Positions 35,006 through 48,690 of a stretch of 64,000 nt of DNA are shown one piece after another. Below the pieces are notes generated by a model that saw nothing but the letters and a program-made list of their open reading frames with translations, was not told the DNA's origin and made no database searches. Every line of letters begins with the position of its first letter. The stretch's first letter is position 1. Source of the stretch: Anadara kagoshimensis (taxonomy: Eukaryota > Mollusca > Bivalvia > Arcoida > Arcidae); the NCBI GenBank assembly GCA_021292105.1, contig CM037865.1, forward strand, positions 72,343,356 through 72,407,355, given 5' to 3'. The position numbers and the translations under genes are program-made.

Positions 35006-35989
35006 ACCAGTCTCGACATCATAGCACAATATATAACAAAACAATACATGAAAAAATATTTAGATTCATGAAATCAATAAACTCAGAAAAAATATAAAAC
35101 AATGATAAATAAACTAAATGATAAATTTCAAACAGACAGGATAAAACACAATGATTAAAACAAAAACCAATCATTCATCTAAAAGTGCACAAAAACATCA
35201 ATGAGAATATTAAAGCAATCCAAATCTGATGTTTCAGCTGAGTGAGTTAATTCTTCTTGTAGTAACTATTAACCCTCAATTATTGGGGCACCTTACTTAA
35301 CATCCGTTCACAAAATATAATAATTAGTTTGCTTCTACACATTTTATATTGGGGTGAAATTATCAATTTTGTACAAATCTATAATGGTCTGAAGTTGTAT
35401 AATATAGTATGTTGTGGTTAGGGGTATAAATATTTTCTTTTGAAAATGAGCAATTTACCAAATTAGACATGAAAGATTATTTTCAATTTTTTTTTAAAAA
35501 ATTCTCTGAAGTTGATGTATAATAGAAAACAGTATCTTATGGCTAAAAGTAGGGGAAAATTTGAAAATAAGACATTTTAATGTAGAAAAATAACTTGTCA
35601 GCTCAAAAAACAAACTTGTCTCAATAACAAACCAATTTTGTAAAGAAGAGAGAAAAGATGTGATAGAAATTATAGTGATTGTAAAAATGATAATAAATGT
35701 TGTAACTTACCCGTTCATCTTGGTGGCTTTAAAATGGAAGAAAAACATTAAATTGTGATAACAAAACTGTGTGTAATATGTATGTGGATTTTAAATACTT
35801 TGCTGATTTGTAAGTAAATAAACACAAAACAAGAATATTGTGAGTGATTAACAAAAGTTTATTGAATATGCCAGGCTTCATCAATGTTCCAGTTACAAAT
35901 GCTAAAACAGACCTCATAGTCTGCAGAAAAATTCCACATACACCCTGTTTGAAATTCCATCTAAAATATGTCAAAAATGACCAATTGGA

Positions 35990-36265
35990 ATTTATCAAAA
36001 ACAAACATACTAATCCATTTCCGAATCACAATCCAGAAGCAAAGTAAAAACTTTGGAACTGACAAGTTAGGTTAGACACGTGAACTTCCACCAAGGAAGT
36101 GAGGCCGGGTGCTCCGGAAGGGTAAGGGTAAGCACCTCCTGTTTAGCTAACTACAACTGGCATGTGTGTAATCAAAATTATGTGAAAGGAACATGGAACT
36201 ATGAGACGTCAAATATATCCAAGGCAATCCTGGACACAGAGACATCAAACTTATCAACAATACAG
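35990..36265 (+). mobile_element. Repeat family R1, long plus-strand copy
   Basis: The core AACAAACATACTAATCCATT and AAGCAAAGTAAAAACTTTGG is followed by ACACGTGAACTTCCACCAAG, GGTGCTCCGGAAGGG, AAGCACCTCCTGTTTAGCTA and GTGTGTAATCAAAATTATGT. It ends in ATCCTGGACACAGAGACATC and AACTTATCAACAATACAGTG. It is the inverted counterpart of 12130-12510. GGGTAA is duplicated locally (AAGGGTAAGGGTAAGC). Confidence 0.65.
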
Positions 36266-37324
36266 TGATGATGGCCATAAAACTTTTTAAAACTGTTATT
36301 AAAATTAAAATTACTAATCATCTTTTTCATATTTCAGTGGAATTATTAATTATCTGTGTTTCTACAATGCACTATGATGTCTTGTACAATGGTTCTGTTA
36401 TAAAAATGGTCTCTCATCCGACATATGCATTGTACAATATTGTATATAGAAGTAACTTTCTTGATGGACAGTTGTAAGTTGCTGTGCCTAGAGATGAACA
36501 TTACAATACTCTCATGGCAATGTTGACTGCTGCTTCAAAGATTGTGAATTGTTTAAAACCATGTGAGTAGAAATTGACCAATAATAGTTTTAAGGATTTT
36601 CTGTGAGGTATAATAATAATATGGAATTTTCCCATATTTTCTTTTTGCAGACTAAATTCCTAAATATTATTCCTGTAAAGTTAGGAAGGTAAAAATATCA
36701 AAATTACCCAACTTGATATCTATGCATTTCAATAACATGAGTTCTTTTGAAATTCAAACTATCATTTTTACAGGTTTGATACACTATGATACATAAGCAG
36801 ATCAGATTCAAATCTCTCAAGGCTCATGAAAATTACAGTATTTCCATGGTAATGAAAATTATAAACCACAGATTTGTTCAGGTAAATTGTTCGTAAAGAT
36901 TTAACCATTAAAATTTTACATTTATGCATATTTTTTATGCAAATATGGAAATATTTTAGTGAGATCATTTCTGAAACTATAACCAATTAATTCTAGTGTC
37001 GGAACTTAAGTAACCTGGTGGGTGTAGCTACTGTCTGTTTACTCTGGAGAAAACTGGAGTGCCTTGAGAGAACCAACCTAACTTTAGATCACTGCCACCT
37101 AGGTCCCTTATATGGAAGGAGGATATACCGAAATGCATAATTCTACAAGACACATATATTGACGAATTGTCTCAACCTTGGTTGCAAATTCACTTGGTCC
37201 AAGGAAGTGATACCCTGATTGACAACAACCATTATCAAACTTAAAGCCTTTGTTCAAGCCAAACTCTAGATATTACTCAGTCAAGACATTCCAATATGGT
37301 ATTCTTATAGATTTGTACTGCGTA

Positions 37325-37765
37325 AGGTGGTATTTTCCCGGTAAGGAACCCCAATGTCTCTGTCAAATACAAATCCTATATTGGCGATTATTTCCCCTGT
37401 AAGGAGCCTCCATCAATCACAAATCCTTTACAATTATAGCTTTGATGGCGATTATTTTCCCTGTAAGGAGCCTCCGTCAATCACAAACCCTATACAATTA
37501 AAGCTTTGATGGCGATTATTTCCCCTGTAAGGAGCCTCAATCACAAACTGTATACAATTAAAAATTTGATGACAATTGTTTCCCCTGTAAGGAGCCTCTT
37601 ACAATTATAGCTTTGATGATAATTATTTCCCCAGTAAGGAACCTCATGTGTCCATCAATAATTATAGATTTGATGGTGATTATTTTTCCTGTAAGGAACC
37701 CCATGTGTCCATCAATTACAAATCGTATACAATTATAGCTTTGATGGTGATTATTTCCCCTGCTG
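37325..37765. repeat. 55-66-bp minisatellite, about seven units
   Basis: TTATTTCCCCTGTAAGGAGC followed by CATCAATCACAAATCC and TATACAATTATAGCTTTGAT recurs seven times, with unit lengths from about 51 to 66 bp. Confidence 0.85.
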
Positions 37766-38285
37766 CAGGATGCTGGAAAAACATGATATTGTCAGTGACG
37801 CATCCCAAATCATTTAACTGTCTTATTAATGTATTTTTTAGCCCATCATATTTTGATGTTTGATGGTTTATAATGATTGGTATATGAGTTCTAGATCTAA
37901 TTAGACAGACTAACTTAATGAGTCATTCTTATCTAACGCTACGAGAAGTAAACTTTGTACTCCCTCTGCCAACATTAAATCTGGATTTTATAAAATATGC
38001 CTCAAGCATAAAACACTCATTGAATTTGTCACAACTTCAAAAAATGTTATTCTAATTTTTACAAAAATTTGAATAATGTAATCATTTTTAGATGATTTGA
38101 GATGGGGATTTAATGGAATTTAAAGTTCCAATATAAATATTAATTAAATTTGATGATTTAGCTGCTGGTTATTTTGTAGTTTATATATGGTTAACCAAAA
38201 TCCTGACATCATTCAGTTATGACTGCAAGATGCTGGCAAGGAAGGTTTGCAGGGATGCTTTTTGTATTATTGTGAGTGTCACAAA

Positions 38286-38630
38286 GATTGATTGATTGAG
38301 ATTTACATTCCAGTCAAGAATATTTCACTTATATCAAGACTTCACCAACTATGGGTAAAATGGCAGAAATTTTTAACTGCAGTACCCTCAGGGCAATGTG
38401 CTGGGAGGGTCTTTAACATGTCACACCTGCCGCGACATGACATGGGACATTGGTTTTTTAGATCTCTTCCGAAGGACCCCATGACTTTTATTGCTAAATG
38501 CAGAGTACTTGGCAAAAGAACAGTCACTACCCATTTTCAAGTCTTGGTCAGACTTCAGCCAGGGTTCAAACTCATGACCTCCCTCATACGAATGCTAGCA
38601 CTCTACCAATTGAGGTACCGTAGTGGTAAG
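38286..38630 (-). mobile_element. tRNA-headed SINE, full-length, minus strand
   Basis: On the minus strand the head reads GGTACCTCAATTGGTAGAGT (A box) and GGTTTGAACCCTGG-like (B box). The body has GACTTGAAAATGGGTAGTGA and CTGTTCTTTTGCCAAGTACT, and the tail GATATAAGTGAAATATTCTT leads to GACTGGAATGTAAATCTC. A plus-strand 131-codon frame across it is incidental. Confidence 0.72.
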
Positions 38631-39972
38631 GGCCACAAAGACAAAAATATATCAAATCCGTTTATTTATCTTATTTGTCATCCTTAGGATCAATATAAAC
38701 TTTTATAATGATTTAAATTTGTTTAGGTTTATGTGATACAGAATCAAAAACAATTTACACACTGTTGTATAAATCTTCTTCAAGTCATTATAAAATTGCA
38801 AAAACATTTTACTTTATAACTTATAAACCTTAACATAAGTAAATTCAATTCATCAAACTGATGTACAATGTTGTGTTTTATCGTTCATATTTTTGCTGGA
38901 TCATACATAAAGGTTTTGAATATAAGGCATAATATTAAAATCATTTTAATGTCAAAATTCTAGTGAATCCCAGTAAAATGATAAAACAATTGTGACAGTA
39001 GTTTTTATCTACTTATTCAGTTTCCAGTTTCCATGGCAACCAAAAAACAGGTAAACTCAAGAAACCATTTTAAACATCCACATCAATTTATATCAATTCA
39101 GAATAATTGAGAACTTAAATATGATGTAAAGAACATTTTGTGTTCTTTTTATGATAATTTAAAACAAAAAAATATCTCATTTATGAAACTTAAAATCCTC
39201 AGTTAAAGGAAATTATTATATTTTGTAGATAGACATAAGAACTAACATCAACGGTTTTTGTTTGTTTTAGAGAGTTATTTAACTTGTACTTTTTAATGTG
39301 TTTGATATCATATGAACTTAACCAGGTCCATTTAAGTACTTTGTTATTTGCACAAATCTATGGTAGATTAACTGGAAACAGAACTATCATGATTGTCAGA
39401 GTTAAACAGCTACATGTGGCAGATTGAATTTCTCAATAAACAAGTAAATTCAGTGAATTAGGATCCCCCGCCAGTAAGTTCTTTTTTTGTTATTAGCACT
39501 AATGTTCAAAAGGCAAAAACTCCAAGGAAAATGAACAAACTAACTCAGTTTAGCAATGTGTGTATCTCTTATCAATGTTGATGCTTTGCAACGCGTTTCA
39601 TTAAAAAGTGCTTCATAGTTAAGGAGAATTTTGGAAGGACAGAAAGTAGGACGAACTGACCAAAATCTCGAATGTAATATCCCCCTCTTTCTTCAAAGGG
39701 CAGGGGATAAAAAGCACTATGAGAATAGTGTAGTTCACATATATCATTAGTGGATACCATAATAATTCTCAAGTTCTTGTATAACTTCATACAGGGGAGT
39801 TAAGAAGGAATACGAGTCCTGGAATGTCCTAGGCACTAGAGTTAGTACTTTATTAAATAAAGTATGCAGGTCATTTAATTTTCAACCATGTTGTATATTA
39901 GTACATCAGAAAAAGGAATTCATACAATGGCATACCAACAACAATGTCACACCATTTTTACATATCTTGAGT

Positions 39973-40312
39973 ACTGATCACTGTGGTAGAGTGCTTGCTC
40001 CTTAAATAGGAGGTCATGTGTTTTAACCCAGAACTGGTCTGACGCAAGACTTGGAAGTGGGTAGCGACTGTTCTTTTGGCAAGCACTTGGCATTATGAAA
40101 TGAATGTCACAGTTCTTTGGGATGGGAACTTAAAATAAACGAGGTCCCTTGTCTTAGTAGGCTTGGCACGATAAAGTACCTTGCTGTATAATGCCATCAG
40201 AGCAACCCACAGGTAAAATTTCTGCACCTTTGCATATAGCTGACGCCGTCTCGATATATGTGAAATATTCTTGACTGGGATGTTAAACACCATTACTTAA
40301 CTCAACTCAACT
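39973..40312 (+). mobile_element. tRNA-headed SINE, full-length, plus strand
   Basis: The head CTGTGGTAGAGTGCTTGCTC lacks a good 5' edge. The body GACTTGGAAGTGGGTAGCGA, CTGTTCTTTTGGCAAGCACT and ATAATGCCATCAGAGCAACC, and the tail CTCGATATATGTGAAATATT with GATGTTAAACACCATTACTT, match the minus-strand copy at 38286-38630 and the copy at 3133-3465. It ends in a short (ACTCA)n repeat. Confidence 0.72.
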
Positions 40313-41514
40313 GACTGAAGATGGAATTGTCTTAAACAGTTCTACAAGAAGCTTCAAGCACGATCAAGGAAATTTGCTTCAAGTGAAATTATTCAAATTT
40401 CAGGTAGCTACTTAAATAGTATTATGGCAATATTATTAACATCACATTATTAATTCAAATATTCACATTTATATTTAACGGCTAAAGCTGTAAGTGTACT
40501 CTCAACACATTACTGGTGTTACTTTCAGAAGTTAAAAGCTGCTGCATACATATACATTGTATTACCAATCTGAATAATTATCTAACTTGGTTCATCCCTT
40601 GAGTTTAGTGATAATGCTTAATTAAATTGCATTTTGTGCTACATAAAGTTCAAGGACCAAATAGGTGTCAGAATTGTTACAGCAACCTAATTTTGACACA
40701 ATATGTCATGAAACTAGAAGTCAAAATTATAACTAAATGTTGGTTTGATATTGATTAATGTTTCCGTCAAGAATATTTCACCGACTAGCACACCAAGATT
40801 CACTTGCAAGGAGTTAGGCGATATACAGAACTTATTCGCTTTACTGGATATGTTACTTTTAGTTTATAGAGTTATGCTGCCAGTTCTTACTGTGAATTCA
40901 AGTTAATCAAAGGGCCATAACTGGTGTAATTGTCGTTAAGATTTATCAACATTAAACTTGATCTTGTTATTTAATGTTTGCTGTTACATGAACATCATGC
41001 TTATAACACCATAACTCTGTAAATATTCAAATCTGATGTGTATAATTATGCCTTTATACAAATTTCACTTATTTCACAGCAACCTTGCAAAATTTTCCAA
41101 GTATTTTAGTGATCAAAATATTTCAACTCTTTACATTAGGCTTCATCCATGGTTTTTCCGATTTAATCCAATTTTTTCTGGGAAAGCACAAAACTATTTT
41201 TTTTAGACATTTTGTCACATTAAGTTTTATTGCATTGAAAAAAGAAAAGAAGATTGTATGCTCTTTAATCCGATTTTTGCAACAAGATTCAGAATTACTC
41301 TGTCTTTTCACAAATTATCCATTTGGGTATTTTCCCCCAATAAAGTACATAGTATTTTTTTATGGTTTGAGAGATTTCACTTTTTTATTTAAAAGACGAA
41401 CGATTGTTTAGTGAATATGCTTACTTTAAAACAAACATAAACAAAATTGTGAAGTTTTATTCCTGTCTATGGTTACTTACACTGAGTTAAATGATTAATA
41501 ATGACATACCAATA

Positions 41515-42245
41515 ATTTGTCACTGGATGTTAGCGACTTATAATGACTTGTTTAGATTCCATGAGAGGACCATTTTGACATAAATAGTGACTCTAACATG
41601 ATTAGCCTCAGTGACATCACTGTATGTTAGCAACTTATTACGACTGGTTTAGATTCCATGAGAGGACCAGTTTTGACATAGTGACTCTTAACTTGATTAG
41701 CCTCAGTGACACAGATACATTTGTCACTGGACTTAGGGTAACGGTACTTATAACACTGGTTTAGATTCCAGAAGAGAGACAGTTTTGACATAAATAGTGA
41801 CTCTAACTTGATTAGCCTCAGTGACACGGATATACTTGTCACTGGATGTTAGCTACAAATAACGACTGGTTTAGATTCCAGAGGAGGGACAGTTTTGACA
41901 TAAATAGTGACTCTAACTTGATTAGGCTCAGTGACATGGATATACTTGTCACTGGATGTTAGCTACAAATAACGACTGGTTTAGATTCCAGAGGAGGGAC
42001 AGTTTTGACATAAAGAGTGACACTAACTTGATTAGCTTCAGTGACACAGAAATACTAGCTACATATCACACTGGTTTAAATTCCAGAGAAGGACCAGTTT
42101 TGACATAAATAGTGACTCCTAACTTTACTGGCCTCAGTGACACGGATATACTTGTCACTGGATGTTAGCTACATATCACACTGGTTTAAATTCCAGAGGA
42201 GGACCAGTTTTGACATAAATAGTGACTCTAACTTGATTAGCCTCA
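41515..42245. repeat. About 111-bp tandem array, seven units
   Basis: Units contain TCACTGGATGTTAGCTAC, ACTGGTTTAGATTCCAGAGG, ACAGTTTTGACATAAATAGT and GACTCTAACTTGATTAGCCT. Two neighbouring units (starts near 41838 and 41949) are exactly 111 bp apart and nearly identical. Other units carry deletions. Confidence 0.9.
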
Positions 42246-42249
42246 GATC

Positions 42250-45215
42250 TAATATTTACTTTAAAACAATTGATTTGTATCTCTCTCTATTGATCAATAC
42301 AATGGAGTCGGGAGTTAAAGCTTTTATATTACACAGATGAGATATTAATACTATACATATAGATCTAACAACGATGCGTAGGTGTTGTATCCTCCATTAA
42401 TTATTCACTAAAATACCCATAATTCCTTGCTGCATTAACACCCTTTACTCTGTAGATTCAAATCATACAGTAAACAAAGAGCATAAAATGGAATATTTAG
42501 TTGTTTTTAATAAATTTTTAATCTTTTTTAAACCACCCACAAGTTTTTACAAGTATATATAAATCAAACTTTTTAAAACAATTACCCATAATTCTCTATG
42601 TCATATAAAAAGATTTAACCCCCCCCCCCTTGCTTTGTTTGCAAAGAGTATAATTATGAATATGGCTTCAAAGTCAACTTCTGAAAATTCATGGGGCAGG
42701 ATCCAGGGGGGTGGGGTATGGATTTTATAACATGTTATGGTATAACATCACTCATCTTTCCTCTGTAAAGGTGAGCTAAGAGCTTTTAGAATTGGTATGT
42801 TTAATATTAAAGTTCAATGCATCAAAGATGTAAAAGTCTTGTCTGTTTTCAATCAATGAAATCAAGTTTTTAACATAATTGTCCTTGTATCCATCAAAAC
42901 TCAAATCAGCATCAATTTAAATTTAGGCCCAAGGACAAATCAATTTGTTTTTCTATAAGAACTAATAAGTATTTCTTATTTCCCAGCCCTATGTTCTATC
43001 TTTTCCATTAACAAAGGACATGTAACCTTATAACAGCATGGTTATCAATATTTATCCAGATATTCTCCAATCTTTATCTTAGTCACTATAAATTCATTTC
43101 CCTACAGGACTCTATTGAAATGTTGTACATTCTGGAACAATAAACCCAGTCTGCCTTAACAAAAACATATAATTCTTGGTACCATACTAGAATTAAAATC
43201 ATGTCATGCATTAAATAACCTATGTTCTTCAAGCAGCACCGACTTTATCTAAATAAGGCTCACAACTGCACCGTGTGATCAATACCAATATTGTTTGTGT
43301 GGGAAAAGGGATTTTAAGGGAAACATCAACTTATGATTCCACACATACATTATGGGATACAATGTGGCATGGTGATGAAACATACTTGCTACAGTCTAAG
43401 TAATGCCAGAATTCAAGTTATGTCACATGCTGAATAACTTGATTTTATTTTCTGTACGAGAACTCAAAAATTTAATTTTGACCCACTCATCTCTGGTCCA
43501 AGTACATGTCTTCTATATAACAATATATTGATGCAAACAGATTATTTTCTTCTGTGTGCAAATTACTGTAAACTGTTGCTCTCTCCGAGGTTACCAGCCC
43601 ACATTTCAGAAATTAAACAGGTTAAAGAAATAAAGAAAAGTTGGTGAAGGAAAAAATCTACAAAAGCAAATAAATTAATGAAAATGAAATATTTATTCAA
43701 ATGAAAATCACAGAACATGATAACAATTACAAGCTAAAACAAGCTTTTGGTCAAAAAAAAAAAAGAATTAGGAACATTATAATAATGTCACAAAATAAAT
43801 TATAAATCAAGGAAAAATTTGGTGTGGTGTGCAAAAGGAAAAAAATACAACAACACAAAACAAACATACAACACAATAAACAACAATAAAGGAAATAAAC
43901 TGAAACAAAACAAAATAGAAAAAAGTTTGTCTACAATATCAACATACAACATCAAGAACCTTAACTCTGATGAAACTGCTGACCACAGAAAATATGGTAT
44001 GTCAATTTTTCCAGTTATGCATTTTTTACTTTGGATTAAATCACAACTTTTCATGTCAATTTACTTTATGAAGCTATATACATGTAACTTTTATTTTTCA
44101 CACATAACGGAATGTGTTATCTAAAGTGAAATTTTCTTTAAAAATTGCACAAGTTTTCCCAAAGAAAGTGTAGTTGACACTCAAATAAATGAGTCTGTCT
44201 CAATCAGAGTAAAAAGTAGTTGATGTTGTAGCTAATACTGAAACAAACATTTCTAATTCAATCATTTCTAGATCAACTATGATTTCTCCTTAAGTCATCA
44301 CTCTCAATATGAAAGCTGTCAAGGGTAGGTAAAGCTAGTTTATAAATGATAAACATCTAACTTAAAACAAAACATGGATAGAATTAGTCAACCCTCATTT
44401 ATAAAATGGTCCATCACATTCCTATGATTTTAAGTTGATACCACTATGGTGAAGGTATGATGGTGAATTGGTAAGAAAATTTTGTTTCTTAAATTAAAAA
44501 AGATCATAAAATCATTTAATGGAGACAGTTCTATGTATATATATACATCAATAGCATTGAATCAATACCAATGTCAACAGGGCCGGCAAGTTGCATTCAA
44601 AATCTTTAACATTGTACTGGAGTGTTCTCTGCAATATGACATAAAAAAATAGGTGTTGTCATTGGTAACATCAAATGATCAATTTTACGAGCTGTCATTT
44701 GATGCCATTTCTAATCACACATAATGTTTATGTGCCAGAAATCACACTGGTCACACGACAAGACTCACAAATCCAATAAATCTTGTTCCTTAACAAAAAA
44801 TAGCTTAATGTATTATTTATAATCAGAGATCAATGAAAATCAAAATATCAAAAGTCTCCAAAAAAGGTCTCTACTTCTTACATGTGAGAGGGAAATTAAT
44901 AAAACATTTACGAAAACCGATATAGATCATAGGACACCAAATCTTACACAAATAGCTCTTAGGAAAATTTTTAGACCAGTCTGGGGTTACAGCCATAGCT
45001 CAGACTATTGTCCTGTCAGGTGTCCATCCATAAGCAAATGTATGTTTACTACAAAATTTCTGGTCTTTGGACATAACAATCCAACAATACTTAAGTTACA
45101 TTTCAAATGAGATTTTGTGATTTTAATTACATTTATTTCTTAGTCCTAACAAGAGGATTTGTATGTAAAATCATACAAATCATTATTTTTCAATACATCA
45201 AAGTGACAACATGGC
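42250..45215. other. No gene recognised
   Basis: AT-rich, with homopolymer C at 42622-42630 and no tandem array. The 101-codon plus-strand frame at 43819-44124 is Asn/Lys-rich and lacks any motif. The region lies downstream of the phosphatase gene. Confidence 0.45.
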
Positions 45216-45219
45216 ATAT

Positions 45220-45495
45220 TTAACCCCAAAAATACAGGTTAAAGAATGGTCACTATGTCTGTGGAAAAATGTCAATTTAATTGCTTTCCACTTAAAAAAA
45301 GTCAATTTTTAAAGTGCTTTACGATAATGATTTATGGAATAGACTCATTGTAGGTTTGGGTTATAGGGTTACCAAAATTCTGGTCACTATGTCTGTGGAA
45401 AAATATCAATTTAATTGGTCTCCACTTAAAAAAAATAAATTTTTGATAATGATTTGTGGTAATGATTCATTGTAGCTTTTGGTTACAGGGTTACC
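45220..45495. repeat. Tandem duplication, about 130-bp units
   Basis: TGGTCACTATGTCTGTGGAA, TCAATTTAATTG, CCACTTAAAAAAA and GGTTACAGGGTTACCAAAAT-like blocks occur twice in the same order. Confidence 0.75.
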
Positions 45496-45676
45496 AAAAT
45501 TGTTGATATTCTTAAATATTAAGAATCTGCAGTTTATTGTCCTATGTATTTATTAGTAGGTATATTGCACATGAAACTATTGGCTACTTAAATGACTGTT
45601 GCTGAACGGCTGAAACAATTATCATTTCAGCAGTCTTAGTATGGCTGATTTCTTCTCATTATATGGATTTTGTTAT

Positions 45677-45682
45677 TTTATT
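45677..45682 (-). promoter_or_regulatory. Possible AATAAA polyadenylation signal
   Basis: This is the first canonical AATAAA I see on the minus strand after the stop codon of the phosphatase gene, about 650 bp downstream. It implies a 3' UTR that contains the SINE at 45700-45915. AATAAA is common in AT-rich DNA, so support is weak. Confidence 0.22.
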
Positions 45683-45699
45683 GTCCAGAATGGATTGGA

Positions 45700-45915
45700 G
45701 TTGAGTTAAGATGTATTACATTCCAGTAAAGATTATTTCACTTACATCGAGAGGGTCAGATCAAGGATGGTAAAAGCGACTGAAAAACCTAGAGAAAACC
45801 ACCAATTTTTGGCAAACTTTCTCACACTAGTGACATCTGAACCTAGGTGGTGAGAGACAATGTGATCAATAACCATGAGGTTAGGACCACTTAGCAACCA
45901 AGACCTGGTTGTCAA
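45700..45915 (-). mobile_element. Second SINE type, minus strand
   Basis: On the minus strand the A-box-like GGTTGCTAAGTGGTCCTAAC and the B-box-like CACCTAGGTTCAGATGTCAC precede a body with GGTTTTCTCTAGGTTTTTCA and the tail TCGATGTAAGTGAAATAATC-TTTACTGGAATGTAATACAT. The body resembles 34815-35005. Confidence 0.6.
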
Positions 45916-46332
45916 AAAATTATATTTTGAAGTAAATTAATTCATGTCATAATGTGTATTCTAAAATAAAATTACACTGAAAAATTGAACAAAGAAAAGC
46001 ATTTCAAATTTAAAAGTAATTTCTGGGAGAATTTTTAAACAGAAATACTATATACATTTATACATACAGTCATACTGTTGTTTCTGAACTAGACTCTGGA
46101 GAAATATTGTTACAAACAGAAAGAACAAAATCATAATACATGACAATGTAGCAAGCAATGCATATCATCCAACTCATAATCAACTATAACTTAAATCATA
46201 CATAAACCACCCACAATACCATACAGCAACAACTTAAATAGCACCAAATAAAAAACAAAAAGTAAAGAAAAAAAGTGAAAATAAAATAACAAATACATGC
46301 ACAACACCTCTATAAATATCTGACAGTCAGTG

Positions 46333-48520
46333 TTAAGATACCTGGATAATCTCCAGACTCCCGTGTAAAGAGTTATGACTTCCACTTGATGATATGCTGC
46401 TATTTGATTGGTAGGGATCAGCAGGACCCCTGCAGTGACAGGATACATTATCATAAAATCCCGGAGATGAAAAACGATTTGCCCCAATACCACATCGTCC
46501 TCGAATTTTCCTCAATGGTGAACAAACACATTCTGAATTTTGTGATTCATCATCTCCATTAAGAATGTCATCCAGACTTCTAGCCTTACGACTAGCTTCA
46601 TACACCTGTGTTCTTATCATAGCACTTTCCATTGCTGCTGTTATTTGCCTGTATATTTCCCGTTCAGAATAACGTCCTAGTTTAAATTTACCGTCAGATT
46701 CATCTGAATGTCTCGAGCGTTTTCCATTTTGAAGCAAATATGCTTCTGAAGAATCATCCTGAGAAGTACTGCTACAGGAGCTCGGGGATTCTTGACAGTC
46801 TGACCCCAAGTCAAATGTAGGATAAGTGGAAAAGGCAATACTATGTGGTCTGTCCAATGGTCTCTTTGCCCTATTTTCACGAGAACGTAAAACGACTTTT
46901 GAAGTACTTGTAGATGGTGATGTAACTGTTGAGCTACAAGTACTGTTGGTGCTGCATGTTGAGGAGGGTGAGAGTAATTCCTTTGACTCGGTCTCTGAGA
47001 CAGTGAAACATGACGTAGAGTTCATAGATATATTATCAGAATCACAACTGCTGATTACAACCTTTGAATTGTCTGTAGTTTTTACCAAACATGGCACAAA
47101 GTTTAACTGATCAAGAGAGGTAGCAGGGAACTTATGTAAAGTAGCTTCATTTTCCACTGAGAAACTTTCTGATATTGACTGATCAAAACTCAGCTTAGCT
47201 AATGCTGCAGATGGTGACTGTAATGTTTGTGTTTTATAAGGCTTTGAAGGTGCGATACTCGTAAAATTCATTGACTGTGACTTGTAAGGCTGTGTCGATT
47301 CTGTATCTTTTGGGAATATGGGTGAGCATGGTAACAGTGAATTTGCTGTGAAATGCTGTGCTGCTGCAATATCTGTCGTTGTAGAAAAATATGAGGAGGA
47401 ATTCTGTTCAAGTTTATATGAACTAGTTGTAATATCTGTTGTTGATGTGTTTTGTGATAAATTATCTTGTGGTGTAATCACAGATGGTTTCATGGTCATC
47501 ACTGGTGATAATGGCAGTGAAAATGACTTAGATATAGATTTGTTCATTGTTTGTTTTCCGGGTACAGATAATATACGTTTAGTTTCACAATAATAAGATT
47601 CCTGAGACATAAAGCCACCACCATCGTTAACAATCATCTCCTTTCTCTTACTAGCATCAATCACAGATGATACTGGAGAAAGTGGTAAAACAAACTTCCT
47701 CTTCGCAGACATAGCAACTGGTGACGACGTTGATAACGCACTATCCTTTTTCACAACACTGCCATCGACTAATTCAAAGCTGGCACTTGACGCTGATTCT
47801 GCCTTTTGTACTGAACATCCAAAAGGAAATGGTGGCATTTCTGATGGAGTGACAGGTGTCAACTCAGTAACCGGCGACAACGGACTAGCAGTATGAGACA
47901 ATGAACACGATGAGGTTTGTGTAAATGATCCCAAACCCTGCCCTGAAAACGCTAAATCTGGTCCACATTTTGAAAATGAAAATGGCCGTTCTACAGGACT
48001 AGATTTAATGTGAATGTCTTGTTTTTTAAGCATCAAAGAATTGAATGATTTCCCTGGTTTCTTCAAATGAAATGCTGCTGGTTCAACAAATGACTTGTCA
48101 GAATCTATTTCCATACAAGATGAATCTGTATCTACGTCCATACAAGATGGTGGACCTGGTAAAATGTTTGTTGCTAAGTCAATGTCCATAGAACTGTAGT
48201 CTTCTAATGTATCAGCATTTGCTAAAAGTGGTATATTATTGTCATTGGTATCGAGCATTGCAGCACTTTGACACTTTTCTTGTCTCTCCACAAATAGAGA
48301 ATCAAAAGAAAATGGCTTGGCGAGTTTTGCGACGGGTGATGAAGGACTACTTATCTGTAAGTCCATTATAATTGGTGTTGGTCGTGATGATATGTCGTTT
48401 GTATTTTCCCTGTTATTTTTTATATTTTCCTCTTCTTGTTTTTGCTGTCTTTCATACTCTAACAGTTGCCCAAGAAAGTTAAAATTTGGTGATATTGTTG
48501 GCCTTTTATCTTTAACATAT
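46333..48520 (-). CDS. DUSP16: DUSP8/16-type MAP-kinase phosphatase, last visible coding exon
   Basis: This terminal exon encodes 728 residues plus the stop (TAA at 46333-46335). It opens in phase 2 after an AG acceptor (ATTTTCAG) and completes the catalytic domain with RYVKDKRPTISPNFNFLGQL. A Gln/Glu-rich linker follows, then a very long Ser/Thr-rich tail. The tail carries repeated proline-directed SPV motifs, an acidic DVDTDSSCMEIDSD patch, basic patches (ENRAKRPLDRP, GKRSRHSDE) and a likely amphipathic segment, EREIYRQITAAMESAM. It ends SGSHNSLHGSLEIIQVS, which matches the conserved C-terminal end of vertebrate DUSP16. The tail is longer than in human DUSP16 (665 residues in total). DUSP8 and DUSP16 are vertebrate paralogues, so an invertebrate gene is probably co-orthologous to both. 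Known family role: dephosphorylation of JNK and p38 on Thr and Tyr. Confidence 0.95.
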
Positions 48521-48529
48521 CTGAAAATA

Positions 48530-48690
48530 AAGACAAAGTTGTTATTATAACCAAAACTCTTAACATCGCACTTTGCTACCCTAACCCGTCATTCCAATAA
48601 ATTTATGGTTAAGACAAAGTTGTTATAACCAAAACTCTTAACACCGCACTTTGCTACCCTAACCCATCACCCCAACAAATCTATGGTTTG
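48530..48690. repeat. 74-bp tandem duplication in an intron
   Basis: AAGACAAAGTTGTTATAACC, AAAACTCTTAACA-CGCACTT and TGCTACCCTAACCCATCA occur twice, directly downstream of the acceptor of the last exon in gene orientation terms (within intron 48521-49387). Confidence 0.85.

Noticed and set aside
46826..47593. Plus-strand frames opposite the phosphatase exon
   Set aside because: They are antisense shadows of a well-supported coding exon.
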